Source: Candidatus Rokuibacteriota bacterium | Lineage (GTDB): Bacteria; Methylomirabilota; Methylomirabilia; Rokubacteriales; CSP1-6 | DNA length: 42,845 nucleotides | Direction of reading: 5' to 3' | Assembly: GCA_016200085.1 (NCBI GenBank) | Contig: JACQFL010000030.1 | Location: 1-42,845, forward strand | Shown: positions 9,793 through 16,671 of the stretch, one piece after another | How the letters are laid out: each line of letters starts with the position of its first letter | Position numbering within the stretch: position 1 is the stretch's first letter | The notes under the pieces: generated by a model | Told to the model about the DNA's origin: nothing | The model's database searches: none | What the model saw: only the letters and a program-made list of their open reading frames with translations | Program-made: the position numbers and the translations under genes

Positions 9793-11811
9793 ATGAGCCC
9801 GGGCATCGATCCGATCACGCTCGAGGTCGTGCGCGAGGCGCTGTCCTCGATCGTGCGCGAGATGCGGATCACCCTGGTGCGCACCGCGTACTCGTCCATC
9901 CTCTACGAGGGCGAGGACTTCTCCTGCGTCCTGATGGATCGCCAGGCCCAGATCGTCGCCATGTCCAAGGGCATGGACCACCCGTTGCACATCGTGCCGA
10001 TCGCCTGGTCGATGCGGGCCGTCCGCGAGCGCTTCGGCGACGACATCGCGCCCGGCGACATCTTCCTGCACAACGATCCCTACACGGGCGGCACGCACCT
10101 CAACGACGTCGCGATGATCTACCCGATGTTCGCCGGGGGCGAGCTGTTCCTCTTCCCCGTGATCCGGGCCCACTGGGCCGACGTCGGCGGCATGAGCGCC
10201 GGCAGCCTGTCGGGGCGGGTCACCGAGATCTACCAGGAGGGGGTGCGCATCCCGCCGATCAAGGTCTACGAGCGGGGCCGGCCCAACCAGGCCGTGCTCG
10301 ACCTGATCTTCGGCAACATGCGCGGCCCCCGCGATCGCGAGGGCGACTTCCGCGCGATGATCGGCACCTGCCGCAAGGCGGCCGAGCGCGTCGAGGCGCT
10401 CCTGGCGCGTTACGGCCAGCCGGCGCTGCAGGCCTGTGTCGAGGCGCTGCTCGATCGGGCCGAGGCGCGCATGCGTGCCCGCATCCGCGCGCTGCCGCCC
10501 GGCGAGTACGTCTACGAGGCGTACCTGGAGGGTGGCCGCGAGCGGCTCGAGCCGCTGCGCGTGCGGGCGGCGGTGCGCATCGCGGGCGACACCGTCACCG
10601 TCGATCTCGCGGGGACCTCGCCCCAGACCGCCGGCCCCACCAACGTCGGGCCGGCCATGGCCCCGACGGGCGCGTTCACCATCCTCAAGGCGTTCCTCGA
10701 TCCCGGGGGCGACATCAACTCCGGCGCCTTCCGGCCGCTCACCGTGCTGGCCCCGGAGGGCACGATCGTCAACGCGCGCCGGCCGGCGCCGTGCGGCGGG
10801 ATGGTGGAGGTCAAGTACTGCGTCGAGTCGGCCGTGATGGGCGCGCTCTCGCAGGCGATCGACGGCAAGATCACGGGCGACATCAAGGGCGGCGGCAACC
10901 ACTGCTACGTCGGCGGGCCCGATCCCCGGGATGGCGGCACGTTCATCTTCTACGAGTACCCCGCCGGCGGCACCGGCGCGTTCGAGGGCGGCGACGGCAG
11001 CAGCGCCGTGCGGGCCTTCACCGAGAGCGACATGACCACGATCCAACCCGTGGAGGCGGTGGAGCAGAAGTACCCGCTGCGCGTCGAACGCACGGCGCTG
11101 CGCGTGGACTCGGGCGGCGACGGCCAGTGGCGCGGCGGGCTCGGGCTCGAGCGCGAGGTGCGGCTGCTCGCCCCGCGCGCGGAGCTGTCCGTGCTGGCCG
11201 AGAAGGGGATCCTGCCGCCCTACGGCGTGGCGGGCGGGCGGTCGGGCGCGCCCAACCGCTTCGTCGTCCGCCGCGGCGGCGAGGTCGTCGAGCCCTCGCC
11301 GCTGCCGGGCAAGGTCAGCGCGTTTCCGCTCGGCGCCGGTGACGTCGTCATCATGCAAAGCTCGGGCGGCGGCGGCTACGGCGATCCGCTGGAGCGCGAC
11401 CCGGCCCTGGTTGCCGCCGACGTGGCCGAGGGCCTGGTTTCGCCCGAGCGCGCCGACCGCGTGTACGGGGTCCTGCCATCAGCCGGGGGCGTCGATGCCG
11501 CGGCGACGGCGGCCCGACGGCGCGAGCTTCGCGCCGCGCGGACCACCGTCACCCTGGGCCTTGCGGATGACCTTGCCGAGCGCGGCGTGCGGGGGATCGC
11601 GATCGCCGCGTCGGCAGCGCGCCGTCTCGACGTGGCCGTCGGCGATGTCATCGAGCTCGTGCCCCCGCGCGGCGCTCCGCTCCGCGCCTGGATCGAGCGC
11701 GTGGGCGACATGACGGGCGATCACGCGAGGGTCTCGCGCGAGGCGCTGACCATGCTCGCGCTGCAGGTGGGCGCCACCGTCCAGCTGCGCGTCGTGTACC
11801 GTACCCGGTGA
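9793..11811 (+). CDS. hyuB: Hydantoinase B/oxoprolinase family protein, HyuB-type subunit
   Basis: A 672-residue HyuB subunit. Characteristic segments are GIDPITLEVVREALSSIVREM at the N-terminus, FLHNDPYTGGTHLNDVAM, and DAGG-like glycine-rich regions ending in SSGGGGYGDPLERDP near residue 530. It partners HyuA in ATP-dependent hydantoin/oxoproline hydrolysis or ketone carboxylation. About 85-100 residues follow the usual family end (TVTLGLADDLAERGVRG... to VVYRTR). This tail looks like a small beta-barrel (AARRLDVAVGDVIELVPP), so the protein is longer than the common 550-590. The only ribosome-binding context is the end of repeat R1 (GAGCGGTGAAATTC). Same strand and order as hyuA; a two-gene operon. 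Confidence 0.92.
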   Translation: MSPGIDPITLEVVREALSSIVREMRITLVRTAYSSILYEGEDFSCVLMDRQAQIVAMSKGMDHPLHIVPIAWSMRAVRERFGDDIAPGDIFLHNDPYTGGTHLNDVAMIYPMFAGGELFLFPVIRAHWADVGGMSAGSLSGRVTEIYQEGVRIPPIKVYERGRPNQAVLDLIFGNMRGPRDREGDFRAMIGTCRKAAERVEALLARYGQPALQACVEALLDRAEARMRARIRALPPGEYVYEAYLEGGRERLEPLRVRAAVRIAGDTVTVDLAGTSPQTAGPTNVGPAMAPTGAFTILKAFLDPGGDINSGAFRPLTVLAPEGTIVNARRPAPCGGMVEVKYCVESAVMGALSQAIDGKITGDIKGGGNHCYVGGPDPRDGGTFIFYEYPAGGTGAFEGGDGSSAVRAFTESDMTTIQPVEAVEQKYPLRVERTALRVDSGGDGQWRGGLGLEREVRLLAPRAELSVLAEKGILPPYGVAGGRSGAPNRFVVRRGGEVVEPSPLPGKVSAFPLGAGDVVIMQSSGGGGYGDPLERDPALVAADVAEGLVSPERADRVYGVLPSAGGVDAAATAARRRELRAARTTVTLGLADDLAERGVRGIAIAASAARRLDVAVGDVIELVPPRGAPLRAWIERVGDMTGDHARVSREALTMLALQVGATVQLRVVYRTR

Positions 11812-12170
11812 GACGAAGCGTTCAACCACACCCTAACGCCGGCTTGGCACGCGCGGGTAAGCGCCTGATAGGCGGATGGTTCATCCTTGGCATTCCCCTC
11901 GGCCTAGCTCTCTCGGTCCATCCGCTTTTCGTCATTCCTCTGGTCGGGTTGCAGCTTGTTATAGGTATCTGGTTGAGGAGACTCAAGTGTAGGCGGTGCG
12001 GGCATCCGAATCACATTTCAGCGCCGTTTCGAAATTGCGGTGTTCTCCATGGTCGCAGGAATATCCGGCACCCTGATGCTATCGGCTGCGCTCTCCTGCA
12101 CTCGTTGCCGGGCACGCTTTTAGTTGGAGTTCTCACGGCAGCGATTGCCGCGTGGGTGGTCCTCGATTGA
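11808..12170 (+). CDS. Small low-GC membrane protein with CxxC cluster
   Basis: 120 residues starting at a GTG that overlaps the hyuB stop as GTGA. Two hydrophobic helices (about residues 21-55) are followed by LKCRRCGHPNH, further cysteines and histidines (RNCGVLHGRR), and a third helix at the C-terminus (about 99-118). The Cys/His cluster suggests a small zinc ribbon facing the cytoplasm. Base composition is clearly lower in GC than both neighbours, roughly in the high fifties by eye, so it may be acquired or fast-evolving. No family recognised. The overlap suggests translational coupling with hyuB, but a stand-alone foreign gene is also possible. Confidence 0.6.
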   Translation: MRRSVQPHPNAGLARAGKRLIGGWFILGIPLGLALSVHPLFVIPLVGLQLVIGIWLRRLKCRRCGHPNHISAPFRNCGVLHGRRNIRHPDAIGCALLHSLPGTLLVGVLTAAIAAWVVLD

Positions 12171-12202
12171 GGGAAGGATCACCCTCCAGGCGCCGGTAGC
12201 CC

Positions 12203-12970
12203 TCAGCGGTACGCGTCGGGCGGCTGCTTGACCGTCTTCCAGAACTCGGGATCGTGCCCCGGGAAGACCGTGGCGTCGAGCAGCCGCGCGAGCGTCTTCA
12301 GGCGCTTGATGGCGTGGAGCGCGAGCGTGGGGTTCCAGACCACGCCCGGCACGCGCTCGCCGTCGAGGTGCTCCTGCCAGTAGCACGAGTCGCCCGCCAG
12401 GATCACGGGCCCGGTCTGCGGCAGCTCCACGAGCAGCGACTGGTGGCCGGGGGTGTGCCCGTCGGTCCGCAGCACGGTGACGCCGGGCACCAGCTCGGCG
12501 TCGCCGTCGAGCAGCCGCCAGCGCGCCTCGGGCAGGTCGAAATTCTTCCGGTAGTAGAAGCCGGCGAAGAACGGCGCCGGGTAGTGGGCGTAGGCGTACT
12601 CGTCCTTCTGCACGACGAGCTCGGAGGCGCGGAAGAGCTCGGTGCCGCCCGCGTGGTCGTAGTGCAGGTGGGAGAGCACCACGACGTCGATGTCGCCGGC
12701 CTCCAGCCCGAGGCTGTCCAGGCGATGGACGAGCAGGTCGGCGTCCGTGAAGCGCGCCAGCGGGTCGTTGCGGAGGATGCCGGGCACCGCCCGCGGCGAG
12801 AGCCCGGTGTCGAACAGGATGTTCGTCTCGCCGGTCCGGATCAGGTAGCAGGGGATGGGGATCTGCACGCGCTCCCCGGACATCTCGCCGTAGAAGAGGC
12901 CCGCCCGCGCGAAGCCCATGAACCCGTTCTGCAGCGCGTAGAGCGCCTGGACCGCCATCGCGGCGGCCAT
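12203..12970 (-). CDS. Metallo-beta-lactamase-fold hydrolase, N-acyl-homoserine lactonase-like
   Basis: A 255-residue MBL-fold protein. Zinc ligands are all present: HLHYDH (101-106), His176 in DGHTPGHQ, Asp194 in AGDSCYW and His239 in VFPGHD. Tyr197 is three residues after Asp194, the same spacing as the catalytic Asp-Tyr pair of AiiA/AttM lactonases, which open the ring of acyl-homoserine lactone signals. Quorum quenching is therefore a fair prediction, but many soil relatives act on other lactones. The ATG at 12970 is chosen; 12958 is an alternative. It has no obvious Shine-Dalgarno. Divergent from the acyl-CoA dehydrogenase across repeats R2a and R2b, and convergent with the 120-residue gene. 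Confidence 0.85.
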   Translation of the reverse strand: MAAAMAVQALYALQNGFMGFARAGLFYGEMSGERVQIPIPCYLIRTGETNILFDTGLSPRAVPGILRNDPLARFTDADLLVHRLDSLGLEAGDIDVVVLSHLHYDHAGGTELFRASELVVQKDEYAYAHYPAPFFAGFYYRKNFDLPEARWRLLDGDAELVPGVTVLRTDGHTPGHQSLLVELPQTGPVILAGDSCYWQEHLDGERVPGVVWNPTLALHAIKRLKTLARLLDATVFPGHDPEFWKTVKQPPDAYR

Positions 12971-12986
12971 GATAGCATCCCGCAGT

Positions 12987-13040
12987 GTGAGGTGAGCAGC
13001 GCCGGAGCGGCGAAGGCGCGATCGCTGCGAGCCGAGTGGC
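12987..13040 (+). repeat. Dispersed repeat, single half-unit copy R2a
   Basis: GTGAGGTGAGC, then a long hairpin (outer arms GCAGCG and CGCTGC with an inner GGCGAAGG turn), then GCGAGCCGAGTGG. It lacks the second half-unit and is followed after 3 bases by the complete copy R2b. Confidence 0.75.
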
Positions 13041-13043
13041 AGT

Positions 13044-13125
13044 GTGAGGTGAGCCGCCGCAGCGGCGGCGAGCCGAACGGTTTGCGAGGTGGCGCGCATC
13101 GCACGCTGGCCGAGCGGTGAAATTC
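13044..13125 (+). repeat. Paired-hairpin dispersed repeat, copy R2b
   Basis: Complete two-unit copy, with a near-perfect first hairpin (GCCGCCGC and GCGGCGGC) and a weaker second one. It ends with GCCGAGCGGTGAAATTC 17 bases before the acyl-CoA dehydrogenase ATG, so it forms most of that gene's upstream region. Confidence 0.85.
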
Positions 13126-13142
13126 CGGATCGTGAGGTTGTC

Positions 13143-14306
13143 ATGGACTTTGCATTCACCGAGCAGCAGGAGCTGATCCGCAAGGAAGTGGCCTCGCTCG
13201 CGCGCTCCTTCCCCGCGGACTACTGGCTGGAGAAGGACAACAGCGCCGAGTATCCGTGGGAGTTCGTGCGCGCCTTCGCGCAGGGCGGCTGGCTCGGCTG
13301 CATCGTGCCCGAGGCCTACGGCGGCTCGGGCCTCGGGGTGACGGAAGCCGCCATCGTGCTGCACGAGATCTGCGCGGCCGGCGCGGGCACCAGCGGCGCC
13401 TCGCCCGTGCACTTCTACATGTTTCCGCCCATGCCCGTGATCAAGCACGGCTCCGAGGACCTCAAGCGGCGTTACCTGCCGGGGGTGGCCACCGGCGAGA
13501 TCGTGATGTCCTTCGGCGTGACCGAGCCCAACGCCGGCACCGACACCTCGCGCATCGAGACGCGGGCCGAGCGGCGGGGGGATCGCTTCGTGGTCAACGG
13601 CCGCAAGGTCTGGAACACCAACGCGCGCCAGGCGACCCACATGCTGCTGCTCGCGCGGACGGCGCCGCGCGACCCGGCCCATCCCTTCGCCGGGCTCACG
13701 CTCTTCTTCACGCCCTTCGACCGCGCGAAGATCGCGGTGAAGGAGATCGCCAAGCTCGGGCGCGCCGCCGTGGACTCCAACGAGATCTTCATCGACGGCC
13801 TGGAGATCCCCGTGGAGGACGTGGTCGGCGAGGTGGGCCGCGGCTTCTACCACCTGCTCGACTCGCTCAACCCCGAGCGGATCATGACGGGCATCGAGGC
13901 CGTCGGCATCGGGCGCGCTGCCCTGGAGCGCGCCGTGCAGTACGCCAAGCAGCGGATCGTGTTCGACCGGCCGATCGGCCAGAACCAGGCCATCGCCCAC
14001 CCGCTGGCCCTGGCCTGGGCGAAGCTCGAGACCGCGGAGCTGATGTGCCTGAAGGCGGCGTGGCTGTTCGACGGCGGCCGGCCCTGCGGGGCCGAGTCCA
14101 ATACGGCCAAGCTGCTGGCGGCGGAGGCCGGCTTCGAGGCCTGCGACGTCGCGGTGCAGACCCACGGCGGCTACGGCTATGCCAAGGAGTTCCACGTCGA
14201 GCGCCTGTTCCGGGAGGTCCGGCTCTACAAGATCGCGCCGGTCTCCCAGCAGATGGTCCTGAACTACCTCTCCGAGCACGTCCTGGGTCTCCCCAAGAGC
14301 TACTGA
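13143..14306 (+). CDS. Acyl-CoA dehydrogenase
   Basis: A 387-residue flavin acyl-CoA dehydrogenase. It opens with MDFAFTEQQELIRKEV; FGVTEPNAGTDTS (about 124-136) is the FAD/substrate signature and HGGYGYAKEFHVERLFRE lies near the C-terminus. The usual late catalytic glutamate (YEGT) is replaced by IAPVSQQM. Glu245 in LNPERIMTG aligns with the alternative catalytic glutamate of isovaleryl-CoA and long-chain dehydrogenases (LERL motif), so the enzyme is probably active on branched or long acyl-CoAs. The start is fixed by GTGAGG 5 bases before the ATG. It is divergent from the lactonase and separated from it only by repeats. Confidence 0.92.
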   Translation: MDFAFTEQQELIRKEVASLARSFPADYWLEKDNSAEYPWEFVRAFAQGGWLGCIVPEAYGGSGLGVTEAAIVLHEICAAGAGTSGASPVHFYMFPPMPVIKHGSEDLKRRYLPGVATGEIVMSFGVTEPNAGTDTSRIETRAERRGDRFVVNGRKVWNTNARQATHMLLLARTAPRDPAHPFAGLTLFFTPFDRAKIAVKEIAKLGRAAVDSNEIFIDGLEIPVEDVVGEVGRGFYHLLDSLNPERIMTGIEAVGIGRAALERAVQYAKQRIVFDRPIGQNQAIAHPLALAWAKLETAELMCLKAAWLFDGGRPCGAESNTAKLLAAEAGFEACDVAVQTHGGYGYAKEFHVERLFREVRLYKIAPVSQQMVLNYLSEHVLGLPKSY

Positions 14307-14425
14307 GTCGGTCCACAAAATGCGATCGGCGGCGGTCAGTTAGGCGCCCTCTCCTGGGAGAAAGCTTCCTCCCGCCGTCGGTGCCTGGGCCGGGGCGTCC
14401 TGCGCGGGCGGTGGGCCCGGCCGGT

Positions 14426-14455
14426 TTGACACCGTCGGGCCAACGCTGCTAGCAC
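14426..14455 (+). promoter_or_regulatory. Upstream promoter P1 of the kinase operon
   Basis: A perfect TTGACA -35 (14426-14431), 18-base spacer and TAGCAC (14450-14455). It would give a leader of roughly 45 bases. The rest of the 199-base gap 14307-14505 contains GC-rich partial inverted repeats but no gene. Confidence 0.45.
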
Positions 14456-14470
14456 TTTGAGGCATGGAAT

Positions 14471-14499
14471 TTGGGCAGGGATCGGGACCCGGCTAGACT
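14471..14499 (+). promoter_or_regulatory. Leaderless promoter P2 of the kinase operon
   Basis: TTGGGC (14471-14476), a 17-base spacer and TAGACT (14494-14499), with 6 bases to the GTG at 14506. The predicted transcription start coincides with the start codon. The same TTGGGC/17/TAnnnT layout is seen before the antitoxin gene at 34266. Confidence 0.55.
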
Positions 14500-14505
14500 C
14501 GTGCC

Positions 14506-16671
14506 GTGAGCCTGCACAAGCTCCTGCCGCTGGTGGCGTTCCTGCTGAGCGGCTCGCTGCTCGGGCTGTCGCTGGCCCGCAACTTCCGCAGCCCCCTCAA
14601 CCGCATCTTCGCGGCCTTCGCCGCCAGCCTCATGCTCTGGAACTTCGGGGTCTTCATGGGGCGGCGGGCGCCCGATCCGGCCAGCGCGCATCTCTGGGAG
14701 TACGTGATCCACGCCGGCATCATCGCGATGCCGGCCCTCTACTATCACTTCCTGCTCGCGTTTCTCGACACCACGCACCGGCACCGGCGCACGCTCGGGC
14801 TCGTCTACGGCTTCGCCGCGGCCTTCACCGTGGTCAACGCGACCGGCTCCGAGCTGTTCCTCCGCCAGGGCGTCATCGAGACGTTCTGGGGATGGGCGCC
14901 CGTGGTGGGCCCGCTCTACGTGCCCTTCGTGGTGTACTTCAGCGGCACGCTCATCTCCGGCATCCTGCGCCTGGTGCGCGCCTACCGGACGATGGAGTCG
15001 AGCTTCCGGCGTAACCGGGCGCTGCTGATCCTGCTCGGGTCCTTCGCCAGCCTCGCCGGCGGGTTCATCGATTTCGCGCGGTTCATCCTGGCCGGCTTCT
15101 TCCCGATCGCCGACCAGATCTACCCCATGGGCATCCCCGGCAACATGGCGTTCGCGGTCCTCCTGGGAACGGCCATGGTGCGCTACCGCCTGTTCGACGT
15201 CGACGTGGCCGTGAAGAAGATGGCGATCTACACCGTCCTCGGCGTCGGGGTGACCTCGCTCGTGGTGGGGGTCACGCGTCTGGTGGAAAAGGTCGGCGCG
15301 GGCGACGTCGACACGCTCTGGCTGGTCGTCCCCCTGGCCCTCGTCATCACCATCGTGCTGAGCCCCTTCGGCCGGCGCTTCGACGACTTCATCCACCGGG
15401 TGATGTTCACCCGGCGCCGGGGCTGCTACGAGACCCTGCTCGCGCTCAGCCGCCGCATGGCGGGCATCCTCGACTTCGGCACGCTGGTGGATACGCTGGT
15501 GGAAGGGCTCGTGCTCGGCATCCCGGTCACCCACGGCGTGCTGCTCGTCTTCGACGAGGGCGCCAACGCCTTCGTCGTCCGCCGGACGGAGGCCACCCTC
15601 AAGACCGACGAGAAGGTGGTGGCGCCGCTGCCGGCGGGCAGCGCGCTCGTGCGGTGGCTGGCGGACAGCTCCGACGGCGTGCTCGTCAAGGAGGAGGCGA
15701 GGGTCGATCCGCGCCTCGCCGGCTACTTCCACGCGGCCAGCGCGGACCTCGAGGCGATCCCGGCCGCGCTCGTCGTCCCCCTGCGGGTGGAGAAGAAGCT
15801 GATCGCGATCCTCCTGATCGGCGAGAAGCTGTCGGGCGAGATCTTCGACGAGCAGGAGCTCGAGGTCCTCGCCGTCCTCGCCAACCAGACCGCGATCTCG
15901 ATGGAGAACGCGCGGCTCTACGCCGAGCTCGGCGACTCCAACATCCAGCTGGTCAAGGCCAGCCGGCTCAAGTCGCAGTTCCTGGCCAGCATGTCCCACG
16001 AGCTGCGGACCCCCCTGAACTCGATCATCGGCTTCTCCAAGGTGCTGCTGCGCCGGATCGACGGAGGGCTGACCGACCGGCAGGAGACGTACGTCAAGTC
16101 GGTCCACAACAGCAGCACGCACCTGCTGGAGCTGATCAACAGCATCCTCGACATCGCGCGCATCGAGGCCGGCAAGGTGGACATCCGCTTCCAGGACGTC
16201 GACCTCGGCCTCCTCGTGGACGAGTGCATCGAGTCGTCGCTGCCGCTGCTGCGTGGCAAGGCGGTCAAGGTCGAGCGCGAGGTGGCCTTCGACCTGCCCC
16301 ACCTCGACGCCGACCGGACCAAGGTGAAGCAGATCCTCCTCAACCTGCTGTCGAACGCCATCAAGGCCACCGTGCGCGGCCGCATCGTGGTGCGGGCCCG
16401 GCCCCAGGACGACGCCATCCACGTGAGCGTCGCCGACACCGGGATCGGCATCCGGCCGGAGGACCTGACGCGCATGTTCGAGCCCTTCGAGCGCCTGGAC
16501 AACCCGCTCGCGCGGCAGGTGGACGGCACCGGGCTGGGCCTCGCCATCAGCCGGAAGTTCGTGGAGCTGCACGGGGGCCGGATCTGGGCCGAGAGCCGCG
16601 AGAACGAGGGATCGACCTTCCACTTCCTGTTGCCGCGGCACCAGGCCGCCACGACCGCGGGGACGGAATGA
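14506..16671 (+). CDS. Membrane sensor histidine kinase (7TM, GAF, HisKA, HATPase)
   Basis: A 721-residue kinase. Residues 1-290 carry about eight hydrophobic helices resembling the 7TM N-terminal sensor region of histidine kinases. A GAF domain follows (about 310-470, ending AISMENARLYAEL). HisKA has the phosphoacceptor His498 in SQFLASMSHELRTPLNSI, and the HATPase domain (about 600-715) has N-, G1- and G2-box motifs (LLNLLSNAIKAT, DTGIGI, GTGLGLAIS). It probably senses a membrane or small-molecule signal and autophosphorylates. The GTG start is supported by promoter P2. It overlaps the next gene by ATGA and is presumably its phosphorelay partner. No DNA-binding response regulator is nearby. 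Confidence 0.92.
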   Translation: MSLHKLLPLVAFLLSGSLLGLSLARNFRSPLNRIFAAFAASLMLWNFGVFMGRRAPDPASAHLWEYVIHAGIIAMPALYYHFLLAFLDTTHRHRRTLGLVYGFAAAFTVVNATGSELFLRQGVIETFWGWAPVVGPLYVPFVVYFSGTLISGILRLVRAYRTMESSFRRNRALLILLGSFASLAGGFIDFARFILAGFFPIADQIYPMGIPGNMAFAVLLGTAMVRYRLFDVDVAVKKMAIYTVLGVGVTSLVVGVTRLVEKVGAGDVDTLWLVVPLALVITIVLSPFGRRFDDFIHRVMFTRRRGCYETLLALSRRMAGILDFGTLVDTLVEGLVLGIPVTHGVLLVFDEGANAFVVRRTEATLKTDEKVVAPLPAGSALVRWLADSSDGVLVKEEARVDPRLAGYFHAASADLEAIPAALVVPLRVEKKLIAILLIGEKLSGEIFDEQELEVLAVLANQTAISMENARLYAELGDSNIQLVKASRLKSQFLASMSHELRTPLNSIIGFSKVLLRRIDGGLTDRQETYVKSVHNSSTHLLELINSILDIARIEAGKVDIRFQDVDLGLLVDECIESSLPLLRGKAVKVEREVAFDLPHLDADRTKVKQILLNLLSNAIKATVRGRIVVRARPQDDAIHVSVADTGIGIRPEDLTRMFEPFERLDNPLARQVDGTGLGLAISRKFVELHGGRIWAESRENEGSTFHFLLPRHQAATTAGTE

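Noticed and set aside
7185..9899. Very long minus-strand open frame antisense to hyuA (also 9424-11358, 14449-16641, 17766-19331 and many others)
   Set aside because: High GC removes stop codons in all frames. These translations are Arg/His/Glu-rich without motifs, while the opposite strand encodes clear protein families.
11812..11900. Possible integron attC-like site before the low-GC gene
   Set aside because: CTAACGCC resembles part of an attC core, but no matching inverse core, symmetrical arms or integrase is present.
14464..14496. Ten-codon leader peptide as a real gene
   Set aside because: Its only ribosome-binding candidate (GAGG) is one base from the ATG and the peptide has no regulatory codons; kept only as a comment on promoter choice.
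15654..16667. Upstream extension of the hybrid kinase frame
   Set aside because: It translates as low-complexity Arg/Ala-rich sequence inside the first kinase gene; the receiver domain begins at the ATG at 16668 with an ATGA overlap.
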